Shown here: in pieces, positions 10,011 through 20,657 of the stretch | Layout of the letters: the number at the start of each line of letters is the position of its first letter | Numbering within the stretch: position 1 is the stretch's first letter | Assembly (NCBI GenBank): GCA_021307315.1 | Contig: JAJSPD010000194.1 | Coordinates: 1 to 27,417 of the forward strand | Reading direction: 5' to 3' | Source: Bisporella sp. PMI_857 | Lineage: Eukaryota > Ascomycota > Leotiomycetes > Helotiales > Helotiaceae | Length of the DNA: 27,417 bases | Position numbers and translations under genes: made by a program | Notes under the pieces: model-generated | What the model saw: the letters and a program-made list of their open reading frames with translations, nothing else | Databases searched by the model: none | What the model was told of the DNA's origin: nothing

Positions 10011-11988
10011 TTACCTATGTGAAATTTCTCCGTCTAGCGATTCCGCACTTACAATTGAATTTTCTTCCCGCACTCTCTCGGCTTCGTCGACTGTAATCCA
10101 TTCTATGCCGTAAGAGAGACTGCTTGGATGGCTGCTGGGTGTAATCCGAGTTGGCCCTGTCGAATATTCTATCTAAACCTCGAGAGGTCCCGTAGTATAT
10201 AGAGGTGATACGTGATCGGCTTTAACGCTTTTTCACAGTATCTGACCCTGAAGAAGTGCGACGTCGTCGAGAGACGTATTATCTGATGATGGTCCAGGAG
10301 AACTCGATAGGGTCGAAGGAATTGTTTGTGGGGCAATGTCATCCGATGCTTGAATTGATACTTCGCCAACCCGCACTACAGGACTAGCACTCTGTGTGCT
10401 TTCCGAAGGCTCAGAGAGTGCTATGGGATTCGATAAATAAAGGGATTTTATTTGTCTTTGAGCGATCTGGTATTTGAGGCTGTAAGATCTCTCTCTCCTC
10501 TTTAATGACAGCTTCTAGCAGCGCCAAGCTACGCAATGTCGACACTGACACAGGTGGCGTAAGGAGTGTGCTCTCAGGTGGATCCGGATACACAGTCTTT
10601 TGCTGTCTCGAAAGAAGTGTCGTGAGGCTATTCCTTATATGATTTGCCAACTCCATGTTGAATCTTTGCTCCATTTCCTTAAGTCTTGGAGAAGAAGGCA
10701 ATCGCCATCCGGGGTATAATCTTCCAATGCATCGCGGTGTGTATATCTTCCCATACATGCGAATGAAAGCATTACAAAGAAAGCAGGCGTCCTTGGTCGA
10801 ACAGACAACTCGGTGCGGCAGCATGGAAGCCTCGAGCTCACAGTAGAAGAGCAGCTGGATCTCGGCGTGAATCTTGGCGTCCTTCAGGGTTTTTCGCGTC
10901 CGCCGGGCAAACAGGTCATTTGCTTCGACCTCACTGAGGTCCAATAACCGACAGACCTGGCCAACATTCCATGGCTGATGCAGTGCGCTGATTCGCGAGA
11001 CTGTGGAAGGAAGGTCGGAGTACATTGGTTGGCCGGAATTTTCTGGAATGCGTTTTGAGGCAGGCTGACGAGAACAGTCTTCATCTGTCTGACTAAAGGG
11101 ATTTTCTTCGCTGTGCGATAGAGGAATCTGGCAGCTTCCCGGTACCTTGCGACCTTACTAATGATATTGAAAAGGTTCTTCCTCGATGCTGGACCCATAA
11201 TTTGGTTGGGTATAGTGCTGAGCAGGTCTTGGAGTTCTCCTACTCGCGACAAGCGATAGACTCCTTCCACTAACTCCACCAGCCTGGCTGGCGTGCGGTG
11301 TTTCGCCCATGCATCAACCAACTTAATCGCCTCTTTAGTGCTTTCCACAAAAAATCTAGAGAGTAGAAGCAGCCCGGTGTCTTGGACTGTCTCCTTTTCC
11401 AGCCATCGGATAGAACTTATTGCCGCTTGGAGCAGTCCCTTGATGGGTTGCCTTGGGGTATTCCTGCTGTTGGAAATGAATCGCAGACGGCAGAGAATGC
11501 GCACCGAGCACATAGAGATGATTGCAGCAAAAACCTGATCCTCGACAACCAGAGTGCCGTCTCCTCAGTCTCATTAGCAGCAAAGGAGTATGAGACAATG
11601 GTCACTGACCGTCTGATACCCGGGACAGTAGTGCAAAGATTCTCTCGAAACCTAACATAAGGTTTTGTAGGACTTCTTTACCATCACCTGGCTTGGCTTT
11701 ATTCACAGCAATCAGGACGTTTAAGAACGCCGAATCGGGATCCTCCTCAACACAAACTGCAGGAATGTGATCAGGACCATCTTTCAGATTCGAAAGAAAT
11801 GCAAGCGTGCTAGCCAAGTCTCGCTCTCGCAGAAAAGACAGCGTATAACCCTTCTGAAAACTCGGAAGACTGTCAATCGGATTGTGAGAGGGCAGAGCAG
11901 GAACAGAATGCAAAAGATAGAGAAGGGCAATGTTCTCAGCGCATATAACTAGTGGAAGAGGGTTATTCGATGTCATTGAATAAGACAT
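10011..11988 (-). pseudogene. OTT_1508-like deaminase, frameshifted
   Basis: Exon 1 runs 11988-11610; a 46-nt intron (11609-11564, donor GTCAGT, branch CTAAT) joins it to exon 2. After a helical N-terminal half comes a deaminase-type active site: KIHAEIQLLFYCE (catalytic HAE) and, about 25 residues later, CSTKDACFLC (zinc-binding CxxC). This matches fungal OTT_1508-like proteins of the nucleic acid/nucleotide deaminase superfamily, whose substrate is unknown. Reading is broken: the frame changes near 11020-11030 and near 10460, and the C-terminal part (with family-like IEYSTGP and SYGIEWITVDEAER segments) holds in-frame stops at 10235-10233 (TGA) and 10175-10173 (TAG). A 74-nt intron could mask the first break but lacks a branch site. 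The gene is divergent from the Zn2Cys6 gene. Family assignment is firm; inactivity is likely but not proven. Confidence 0.7.
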
Positions 11989-12697
11989 TCTAAGCAGTGC
12001 AGTTCGAGAGACGCTATCAACGAGCTATGGGGGATATTGAAGATTTTGCTACTATCATAAAGAGACACCACGTGCTGGCTTACCCCTCTGTGATCATGTG
12101 ATCGGTTCCAATCTCATCTTTCGGGCCGCAGATTTGGGCATTTCCTCCTTGCTTCGCGCGATCCACAAGAAAGCTACCCCCGCTATCTCATTCCTGCCAT
12201 GTTCTCCAGAAGATGGGACATTATCCTACGACTCCTCTTCTCTTCTATCCATGGCGCTTTCATTGCAGCTTTGGAATACGTCCCCAAGCCACAAAATCAA
12301 GAGACAGACAGCGCATTGCGACCCATCACAATTTGTGGCCATTCACTATATTGCTTTTTCATACATCTGGTAAAAGAGCGACCACAACCAACCCTCCACT
12401 GAACTACACAAACTGATCATAAGTAGAATCATTTGTCTTCTAATGGGCAGGCGGCCGCAGCGACCCTACCACAATTTATCTCCAGCAAACCTTGAACTAC
12501 CTCCGCTCGGCCTCCTGCTCCATATGACCAAAACGCCGACAATCGCCCTCTCTATATCCTCACTGCCGATCCTATCGCCTTCTTACGGACCAAGCTAGTC
12601 CCTCGTGCTCGACAAGACCGAATCCTTCGCTCCTGGCGAGGAGGCTTATTTCTACCCTGCTCGTGCGATCAGAAACTCATCTATAAGAGGGGTGGAG
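11989..12697. promoter_or_regulatory. Shared divergent upstream region of the deaminase gene and the Zn2Cys6 gene
   Basis: About 700 bp between two divergent starts. It carries a CACGTG palindrome at 12069-12074 (a possible bHLH site) and a TGATCATGTGATC block near 12090-12102, with pyrimidine-rich tracts towards 12550. Overlapping short plus-strand frames at 12098-12416 look random. Specific promoter sites cannot be assigned. Confidence 0.35.
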
Positions 12698-15098
12698 ATG
12701 GGTGCTGGCAGAGGAATGGAAGGTGGGAAGGATAGCAATAAGCCCCAGAGGAAAGCGCGGTCTTCAATTGCGTGTGCAAAATGTCGCAGGTACATTCAAC
12801 ATTCCACTTAAGCTAGGCGATGGATCTAAGTCTTTTTGCAGAAGCAAGGTCAAATGCGTCAATAAAGGTGTCGGATCAACATGCAAGGCTTGCGATGAAA
12901 GTAGCAAGGACTGCAAATACCCACCTTCTGTTTCGAATTCAGCATCTAACCGGTCTAAGACTTCGGCGAATATCAAGCAGGAGGATAGCGAGAGCCCAAA
13001 AAGGATTAAGCAGGTTGAGGATCCACTGGACGCCCCGGTGCTAACGAGGAAAGTATGGTATGAGGTGTATGATATTTTCAAGTTGCACTTCTCAACGGAA
13101 ATGCCGTTCCTCCATGCGCCTACCTTCAGACACCTGATGCGTCAAGCTTCATATCCAAGAGATCCTTCGGTAGCACCAACTGATCTACAGGATGCGAGAG
13201 CTCTACTGCTAGCGGTTTTGACGCTCACAGCTCGTTTTCATCCTGGATTGGTAGCCTACCATTCCAGTAATCTACTGGATGCTAGCGAATACTATGCTAC
13301 AGCCCTTAAAGCAGCTATTCACCCCATAGATTCCATTCTCACAAGTCCTTCGATTTATAGCATCCAAGCCTTGTTGATGCTTGGGCTATACGAGTGGGGC
13401 CAGACCAGAGGATTGAGCGCCTGGATCTTTATCGGTATGGCTATACGGCTGGCACTGGCAATGAAATTGTCGTATGGGGACTGTTACGATAACCGCACTT
13501 TCGACCGCACTGCCTCACAGGAGCAAGATGAAAACGGTCGCGAGAAGACTATTGAAAGGGAAGTCAGGCGACGTACCCTGTGGAGCTGTTTTATTATGGA
13601 TCGGATGCTTTCTGCTGGAAAGCACAGGGCAACCATGATCTCGTTGAATCAATTGAAGGTCCAGCTTCCCTGCTCTGATGATCAATTCTTATTTGTCTAT
13701 AATGTTCGCACTAGCTTTTTGGACAAACCTGTTCAACCCAACGGAAATATCGAAGATGGAGTCCTTGGTTGGTATATTCGATTGGTTGAGATCTTTGGTA
13801 GACTTTCTGAGTGGAGTTTTGCAGGAGGTCGAAGAACCGAAACCTTGCCTCCGTGGAACAGCTCTTCGAAATTCTATAAACTACGTCAAGAGCTGGAACA
13901 TTTTCACCAAGTACTTCCTTCCAATCTGGCATTCACTGAAGCCCATCTATCTGCTCATATCGAAAAGCGAAATGCCACAACCTATGCCTCCATGCATACT
14001 CTATACTCGCTATGTCGCATGATGCTACACAGAGAGTACATCCCTTTCATACCTTTACGATGTGAGAAGCCGCAGGGACCTCTAGATGAGCCGATCTTCC
14101 CTGAAAATGAGTATCATGTGCCTAAAGGGTTTTGGGAAGAAAGTGCCGAGGAGATCTTTGAAGCAGCAAGAGTTATCGTGGATATTGTCCGGACTTGCCA
14201 AGACCACGATGCTCTGCCTGAGTCGCCACAAATTGGATTTGCATTATGGCAAGCAGCCTTCGTGTGTCTCTATGCGTTTCATTTTCCAGGCATGGATGTT
14301 GATAAATATCTCCATCTGGGCTCTGATCAAAACGATAACGACTATTGGACGAATAGCTGCGCAGATCTGACCGTAAAGATCCTTGGAGAGATGGTTCCAC
14401 GGTTGGAAATGGTGAAGGGCTCTCTCAAGACGTTTCACAAAATGCACGAGTACTTCTCAGAGGTGAAAACCGAAATTTGGTCTGGCGGTGGGGGCCTAGA
14501 ACAGTATATGTCTCTCGAGAAGGAGCTGACAGAGTTTGGAGGCCTTGATAATACGGATATAGATGTGGTATCGGATGGTTCTAAGAGTGTTGACCAAGCC
14601 TGCTCTAGAGCAAGTACAAAAGATATTGGCAAAGAATCTGTCAAGGGAGATGCAATACAACCCGTCGCAGTCAATTTCACAAATCCTGCAAACGAAAACG
14701 AAAACGACAATCGGAAATTCAACACCGGCCACGGATATCAGTGCAACCCCAGCCATCAGCAAACTCCTGCGCTGAACTTCAACGGTCTCAGTTTCATAAG
14801 TCCTGGCGAATCGACTCTAGGAATCAACTTCCCATACGTACAAAGTCAACCATATCTTAACTCTGGACAACAACAACATCTTCCTGTAAGCATGTCCGCC
14901 GGCCAGTATACATCAGCTATGGCACCTCCCAATGTTCAAGGCAAACTGCGACAGTGGTCACAGGATGTCAGTGTAACATGGATAGCACGTCAAGAGGGAA
15001 CTAATGCGAGCACCAATTACGACAACGGAACACAGCTAGACTATGCTGAAACACAATTCGACGGTTTACTAGCTGATATGCAGAATTTCGAAAACTAG
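12698..15098 (+). CDS. Zn2Cys6 fungal transcription factor, 782 aa
   Basis: Exon 1 is 12698-12789, the intron 12790-12841 (52 nt, donor GTACAT, acceptor GCAG) and exon 2 12842-15098. Splicing restores the binuclear zinc cluster: Cys26, 29, 36, 45, 48 and 55, spaced CX2CX6CX8CX2CX6C, with the basic RRSKVK loop. The first ATG of the spliced frame is at 12698. After a Ser/Lys-rich linker, residues about 100-370 fit the fungal-specific transcription factor (middle homology) domain, with a VWYEVYDIFKLHFSTEMPFLHAPTF start and an EREVRRRTLWSCFIMDRML helix. The C-terminal 150 residues are rich in Asn, Gln, Ser and Gly and could activate transcription. It is a nuclear DNA-binding regulator of unknown target. 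The adjacent divergent gene is a broken deaminase, so it gives no useful hint of the regulon. The frame is intact. Confidence 0.9.
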
Positions 15099-15263
15099 AA
15101 TTACTCGCACAATCATGATCTGTGGAGCATTCCCAACACGATGGTAGCCAGGCAGGGAGGATTTTATTAGCATTGCGTGAGTCTTGAGTTGATTGTACTA
15201 TGATATACACGTTGATGACTGCCATAAATAAGTGACATTGGAGATGGAGGAGTGCCGGGATCT

Positions 15264-16055
15264 TCATGCAAGTCTGTAGGCAATCAAAATACTCCTTGCT
15301 ACTGTATTTGCTGTCTCAGCTGGGCGATTAGTCGCCAGCCATGAAATAGGGTAGTCCGCCTGCCGCTTGTGAATAAGGCAACATATATCTCTATTCCAGA
15401 TTTGAACTTGTATTGAGAAGGATGGATCTATGAGTCCAAAGGGAGTGGAACTGACACTGGAGGCTATCCAGTTATGTACTATTGACAAATATACAGCTTA
15501 ACACTTGACTTCAAGTTTCTGCAGTAGTCCCGGCCATCATTAAAACCTGGCCCATACCATACCCTGAATTGGGAATCAAGCTCTCTATTTACCCCATAGA
15601 ACCCATCGTCTGGAACAGATGATGTACTGCGTCCTAAATATCTCCGTAATACCACTTGAACCGTAATATGACTTACGTGGCTCCCAACCTGCGCTATTTT
15701 ACCATGAATAACATTGTCGCTCGTCGAAACTGCAAGCCGTACAGCATCACACATAGCATAGTTTTCAATAGTGCTGATGCTTTTCCATCAGGGAAGTTCC
15801 TGCTTCAAAGAGGATTCGCCCGGACTGGTAGATGGCCCCCAATATTTCCTGCGGCCGTTGAAGATCTATACGGTCCTCCTCAGAGACCGTCCCTGTCATC
15901 GATTCGATCTTTCATAAAACTTTCCACTTTCGCAGTAATAATGTTGAAGCTGCTCTTGTACCCGTGCTGGGCCACTGGTGGCTCAGGGATCGGCTCAATC
16001 TGATTAATATGGTCGGAAAACTGGGCACATATTTCTCGATTCTTGCGCGAATTCG
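15264..16055 (-). pseudogene. Broken gene of unrecognised family, 5' end lost at a repeat
   Basis: Good protein-like reading runs on the minus strand from about 16055 to 15264 but needs three single-base frame changes. These are near 15888 (an extra base after DRIDDRD), near 15766 (an extra T before ENYAMCDAV) and near 15484 (a missing A after YICQ). Segments include EILGAIYQSGRILFEAGTSL, a VDG-like VPDDGFYGVNRELDSQFRVW stretch and a tail with SFSIQVQIWNRDICCLI. The reading stops upstream exactly where dispersed repeat R4 begins, so the 5' part was probably lost when the repeat inserted. The family is not recognised; it looks like a soluble fungal protein of several hundred residues. Confidence 0.5.
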
Positions 16056-16350
16056 CGTTCTTAGCTTAAACTAGAATGCTTGGTATTTCCAAGATCTGAG
16101 AACAGGACATACAAAACTCAGATTTGAAATTCCGTATCGATACTTTAATATATGAGAAAAGAGCTGATTTTAAGCGAGCGCTTATGAATGTTTCCGGCGA
16201 TGATGTGTCTACGTAATCTTACCCGACCCCGAAACAGCGCAAGCAGGCGGCCGAGATGCACGGCTAGAGATGTCCCACATGCGATAAGCAGGAGAAATGG
16301 CGCAACGACAGGATTGGCTATGCGTTGGAAAGGAGGGATTTAGCCGCTGA
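16056..16350 (+). repeat. Dispersed repeat, copy R4
   Basis: It opens TTAGCTTAAACTAGAATGC and carries the AGATTTGAAATTCCGTATCG core (about 16120-16140) and a GCGAGCGCTTATGAATGTTT block. It ends near 16345 with AAAGGAGGGATT..GATGATTG, the same end block as R3, R5 and R6. It abuts the interrupted pseudogene at 15264-16055. Non-coding. Confidence 0.55.
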
Positions 16351-16724
16351 TGATTGATTTAATGCGTTTTAGTGATCATCAGGAACAACCTTCCGAAAGT
16401 GCGCGTCTACGTTGCCTCTGAATGGCTGCATCACATCGATCTTTGTTGGCTTACTTTTAGGCTTAGTGTAATGTATAGCTGTTGCTGTTTCAACCGATGA
16501 TGAAATTAGTGCGTTGTCATCTTTGGCTTGTGATTTGAACGAGTCAGTTCGAGTTAGCATTAACGCGAAGCGCCGAGCACTCCGTCTAGCTATGGATCCG
16601 TCCATTCTTGCAGGATTTTAAGTAACACTCTGGGTATACGCGATATGCAGGTTCTTTGGATCATTAGCATACAGTTTCTTATATTGATGTTAACGTGTTC
16701 TACGCCCAACGTTCACTATTCCCA
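16351..16724. other. Stretch between two repeat copies
   Basis: It holds a 78-codon minus-strand frame from an ATG at 16605 to 16369 whose product is Ser/Lys/Arg-rich and matches nothing I know. It may be a gene remnant trapped between repeats; not called as a gene. Confidence 0.3.
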
Positions 16725-17420
16725 AGCTAAACTAGACATCTAATATAGTGATCCGAGATCATGAGTCGTAGATCTAAAAATTTGGTTTGATGATATTCAG
16801 AATTGAGAAGGTAGGGGGTTTAAGCGTCACGCACTCCTAGGATCACTTCCCAATGGCCGAGAAGTGTTTCTTTGCAATGTACGTGTGGGCTATGGCTCCG
16901 AATATCTCAAGCATTTCAATACACTAGGCGGTGAAATGCACAGCTAAAGGGTATGGGAAAGGAGGGCTGTATTCGCTTGTGATTGGTTCAATGAGTTAGG
17001 TGACAGTCGCCTGGAATAGCCTTCCGGAAGCGAGCGCTTAATAACCACCATATAACCCACCAACTTTCTATTTTAAGCTAATAACGCCTTTTGCACGATG
17101 TCTTCTCACGGTTGATTGGGGTTGATCATGGGGCTTGCTTGTGCAATCTCTCGCTAGGCGCCGCACTTCTTTATCCAGTCTGAATCTGAAGCAATTATGT
17201 ACTATGATTTGCTCGGGCTGTACGAAAGAACCAAGTGGTCGCCGGGGAGCGCGCGCTTATCTTTCTCAGATATAAAAGCATCGATCCAGAATCTGAGTCT
17301 AGAGTTCAGAGTTTGATGATTTGAAATGTTCTGTTCGGGGATCTTCGAGATATCAGCGGTCTGTTTCACTGCCAAGTGCATAGCCTATTAAGGTCTAGCC
17401 AATTTTGGCTCAAAAATGAC
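16725..17420 (-). repeat. Dispersed repeat, composite copy R5
   Basis: Mixed-orientation blocks of the same family: GGAATAGCCTTCCGGAAGCG (about 17013-17032), AACTTTCTATTTTAAGCTAA (about 17061-17080) and TTTGAAATGTTCTGTTC (about 17321). The block at 17100-17400, with CTCTCGCTAG, TCGGGCTGTACGAA, AACCAAGTGGTCGCC and CACTGCCAAGTGCATAGCCT, matches 22930-23185 in order. It forms the DNA just upstream of the first TTR-homeodomain gene. Confidence 0.6.
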
Positions 17421-17619
17421 CTTTCGGACTGGTTGACGGCCAGTAACCCTCATTCCATGTTCCCAACAGTTAAGAGCCTGATTATTGACAACGGAAATGT
17501 TGCTGCCACCATCGCATTTCTGACTTCTACTTTGGAAGCCAAAGAACGAAACATTTGAATTTCACATTGCTGACCATTTTGACTTCATTCTTCCTTGAAT
17601 TCTGCTAATACATTGGATA

Positions 17620-18677
17620 ATGGCAACTATCACTTGTCGAGTTATAAACGCTCAGACAGGAAAACCTGCTGCTGGCATGCAAGTTTTGCTCCGCCCGCTA
17701 AATGATAGTCGCAAGATTTTTTCTTCCTCAACCGACTCCAATGGACAGGTAAAAAGATGGAACTTGTGTAGTGGGCAATCACTAGATCATTATCTACGAA
17801 CAGAAGTTGCAAACAGTGACTCTGCTTGGCAAATTGGCTATGATACTGGCCGATTTTTTGGACCAAGCAATACTTCCTGGCCGGTGATGGATGTGAATTT
17901 TTATTTGTGGTCTGGTGGAAGTTTTCATATGAGCATTCTTATAGGGAAATACGACTTCCGTGTCATCCGAACCTTGAAACCTGCTTTTGTGCCACCAAAA
18001 TTTTCAGAGTTTGGATGTTCCTCAACCAGCGACAATCGAGTCCAGAAGCGCAGCATGCCCGTAGCATCAATGAACAAAAGAAATCGATTGACAGATGTGA
18101 GAGAGCACTCCACTGTTAACACGGAGCCAGGTCTGGAAGCTCGAAAATCGATTGCACGGCGCTTCGGCTTGGACTTGCTGCATCTAGAGTCATGGCTCAT
18201 CAATCGGCGTATGCGATATGATAGAGTGATGGTGAGTTCATGATCCGGATCATACTTGAAGGTAACTAATATCTGTTACAGCCAACCACCGCATTCATTG
18301 CATCACAAGGAGCGTACAATGAACTACCTGCAGAGCCTATGGAGCAGGGTGGCGTGTGGCCAGAGCCTTTGCAACCAATGCAAGTTGTTGCAAACATATG
18401 CGAAGACCAAGAGGAAGTTTTCCGTAGCCAATCTTTGCAACACCAGCCCCATGAGTCAGAGCTCACTCCATTATTGAGCCACAACACCCCAAACCCCATC
18501 ATCCCCGGGTCAACTATTGAATCTGTACAGTCGGTAGATAAGCTAAGAGAAGGCGGACTGGATGGAGTGATCGAACGTCATCGTGGCTATGAAAATAGAG
18601 ATCAAGGCAGAAAGCCTGTTGAGAAGTCGCTGAGGAGATCTACCCGTATTGCTGCTCATATGCACCGCAGAATCTGA
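17620..18677 (+). CDS. Transthyretin/HIUase-fold domain fused to a (divergent) homeodomain, copy 1, 335 aa
   Basis: Exon 1 is 17620-18231, the intron 18232-18281 (50 nt, donor GTGAGT, branch CTAAT, acceptor CAG, phase 0) and exon 2 18282-18677. Residues 1-120 match the 5-hydroxyisourate hydrolase/transthyretin fold: ITC..IN..TGKPAAGMQVLLRPL, NGQ, IGYDTGRFF, WPVMDVNFYLW and SFHMSILIGKYDFRVIR. HIUase signature positions are changed: the His after ITC is Arg7, the Arg of DGR is Gln43, and the terminal YRGS is FRVI; only the His of SFHM remains. Residues about 145-204 fit a homeodomain in length, with recognition helix W192-L-I-N195-R-R197, but helix 1 core positions 8, 16 and 20 are Asn, Val and Ser, so folding is uncertain. 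Exon 2 encodes a PMEQ..PEP segment, a TPLL segment and a basic LRRSTRIA end. It is probably nuclear. The role is unknown; DNA-binding regulator with a ligand-sensing or tetramerising domain is inferred. Confidence 0.8.
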
Positions 18678-19047
18678 ACACTAAGCTGTTGTCTAGTAAT
18701 TTAAATTAGGCTTTCTATACCTTACTATAATAATCAATCGTTGGATTCTTTTTCTTTTAGTATAAAAAATGATGGCTCAAGTCAGTGAAGCCAAACCTAT
18801 AAGGCACGTACTCCATGTAGCAACATTACACAAGGACGATTAGTCATAATAGATGAGAAGTAGTGTTCGCGACTAAAGTTTCTATGGATAAGTAGTCTCG
18901 GCACAAGTCCAGTCTTCTCCGATGCTTGAAATCTTCAGTAACTTCAGAAACAATTCGGAGCGAAGGTCTATTCCGTAAAAATTGAACTCAAACATAATCT
19001 TTACCCATGTCAAACAATATACGTTCTCCGATGCCGTAACCTGCCCT
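18678..19047. other. Intergenic stretch between convergent genes
   Basis: AT-rich sequence between two convergent 3' ends. No gene, repeat or RNA is recognised. Confidence 0.4.
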
Positions 19048-19716
19048 CTACCTACCATAACGCAACTGGTTAAGGCTCTTATGCTCCCCCCATGCTATGT
19101 TGATCGGCTTTCTGTTAACCGCATATAATGTCACGGTAACGAGTATTGTAAGAATGACAACGATGACAGTTATAATCGCAGTAAGTGACCAGTAGCCATT
19201 GTCGGTAGTATAGACATTGATTAGTGCGGACATCAAACTGACAACAGCATTCAATAGGGTGGGTCTAGGTGCGTTAACACTGTGGTGAGGATCAAGTCTA
19301 CATTCTTACAAGAACACTCGCTCTTCAAGCCAAATATGATTCTCCTTGTTCTTCCAACACAACCAGAACAGTCCGAGGCTTCCACAGACACAAGAGGTTC
19401 CTGCTATCACTAATAATGGAATACTGTGAATTGTGTCAAGCACTTTTTCCCCCGTATTGCCGATGTTGTCCAAAATTCGAGAGTGACGAAAGGAAGTCAT
19501 AGTCGCTGGAAGAACAATGAATCCCGCAAGCAGCAACCAAGCAAGCAAGCTGGCATATATGTCGGCAAATCTCACTCCTGAAACTTCCGTCCTCATTCTT
19601 AACCAAGGCGTCATTAGAATACGTTGATACTTGGAATCAACGACGAGATCCTGGTCTTTTGTATGATTTTGAGAGGGGTTACTATCCGTAGCCAACGGAA
19701 TGGAATGGTACGTCAT
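19048..19716 (-). CDS. Four-helix membrane protein, 207 aa
   Basis: Exon 1 is 19716-19310, the intron 19309-19265 (45 nt, donor GTAAGA, TTAAC branch, acceptor TAG) and exon 2 19264-19048. The join is phase 2 and gives ERVFLPTLLNAVVSL. The first ATG of the frame is at 19716; the open frame runs further upstream without an ATG. A polar N terminus of about 50 residues is followed by four hydrophobic helices: about residues 53-73, 99-121, 136-154 and 162-186. The loop after helix 1 has PATMTSFRHSRIL, and a short basic tail ends the protein. This pattern (PAT.TS.R.S, WLEERVFLP, LINVYTTDNGYWS) resembles a recurrent leotiomycete membrane family of unknown function that I recall only in outline. Confidence 0.72.
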
Positions 19717-20045
19717 ATTTGTATTAGCTTTCGAAAGTCTAGCTCTGGTAGGATTAACTAGTGAGCTCTTCTCGATCGCTGACTTCGACGATCTGTGTTC
19801 ACTCAGGTTAATCACAAGTGATAGCACCTTAGCAGATCATTGAAAAAATCTTACCCATACATCGTTATAATGATCAATAATCCCGACACATGGGGCTAGG
19901 TCGACCTACACGAGGCACAGTAAGTAAAGAGAATTATCGGAATATTATATTTCCAAACTCGAATTATATTTCGAATATTTGGTTTATGGATATTCGATGC
20001 TCAGATTCATGAAAATGACAAACCCGCACAGATTCTAATCATGAT
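19717..20045. other. Intergenic stretch upstream of the four-helix protein gene
   Basis: An AT-rich run near 19935-20000 has several imperfect TTCGAATATT/GGAATATTAT palindromic pieces. It probably holds the promoter of the minus-strand membrane protein and the 3' flank of the Ras-like gene. Confidence 0.35.
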
Positions 20046-20657
20046 TCAAGTTCTGACCAACATGGTCTGCCTACAGTAATTAAGATACGACCTCACTCTC
20101 TTGGCTATAGAGTATGGTAGTCTAGCTCCAAAAACACATCCAACATTTATATTTGACATGGCAGATGTTTCAACAAAGTGCGCCCCAATCTTTCGTGCTA
20201 AACCACTTCCTTCGTAATAGGAAACACGTCTATTGACAGTGTCAAGGTCGGCCTTGTTTCCCACGATGAGAAGACTTTCAAATGAAAGCATGTATGAACG
20301 CAACGTATCGTGCAAATGCTGCAATTTTAGGAATGAATCTCTTGACGAAACGCTGTAAACTAAAACTATCTGCTGGCAGGTACCAATCAATTCAATTGTG
20401 AAAGACATATTTTTTTCATCTCCAGAAGTGTCAATAATCTCCAAGTCCATGAATGGTATAATGTTCCTGTGGTGTGGGAACGAGCTATATTTAAATGTAT
20501 CTAGTATAGTCGGTTCATGCTTTGCTCAGGTTAGTAACTCATCATGATCTTCAGATTCTCCTACAACATTATTATAGTATTTATTCATTAAGAATCTGCG
20601 GACTAGTGATGATTTTCCAGTGCATGTGTCACCTAGTAAAATCAACCTTCGACTCAT
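20046..20657 (-). CDS. Divergent Ras-like small GTPase, about 188 aa
   Basis: Exon 1 is 20657-20565, the intron 20564-20520 (45 nt, donor GTAGGA, CTAAC branch, acceptor AAAG) and exon 2 20519-20046. A donor three bases upstream would remove one residue and fit Ras spacing slightly better. G1 is GDTCTGKSS, switch I HEPTILDTF with the key Thr, G3 DTSG, G4 NKAD and G5 ETSAM, so nucleotide binding should be kept. The residue equivalent to Ras Gln61 is Asp (DTSGDE), which would be expected to slow GTP hydrolysis. The C terminus ends MLVRT, with no CAAX box. An alternative frame at the T run near 20140 gives an FLEL helix but stops soon after. An in-frame ATG at 20723 would add a hydrophobic 22-residue extension; the start at 20657 (MSRRLILLG) fits the family. 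Confidence 0.72.

Noticed and set aside
11085..11158. A 74-nt intron that would mask the first frame break in the deaminase gene
   Set aside because: The donor GTAAGG is good, but no branch site precedes the acceptor, and the removed part encodes a family-like YREAARFLYRTAKKIP segment; a frameshift is the simpler reading.
12098..12416. Overlapping plus-strand frames in the divergent promoter region
   Set aside because: Three overlapping frames of similar length with no protein features point to base composition rather than genes.
14435..14775. Several frames overlapping the Zn2Cys6 gene's C-terminal region
   Set aside because: The long intact plus-strand frame explains this DNA; the others are shadows.
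16369..16605. 78-codon minus-strand frame between repeats, tested as a third copy of the RRSxR tail
   Set aside because: Only a short RRSARR match to the TTR-homeodomain tails; the rest does not align.
17376..17558. 60-codon frame just before TTR-homeodomain copy 1, considered as a leader exon
   Set aside because: It lies in DNA shared with the repeat region at 22.9-23.3 kb, where the frame is not kept, and no splice join to 17620 is needed.
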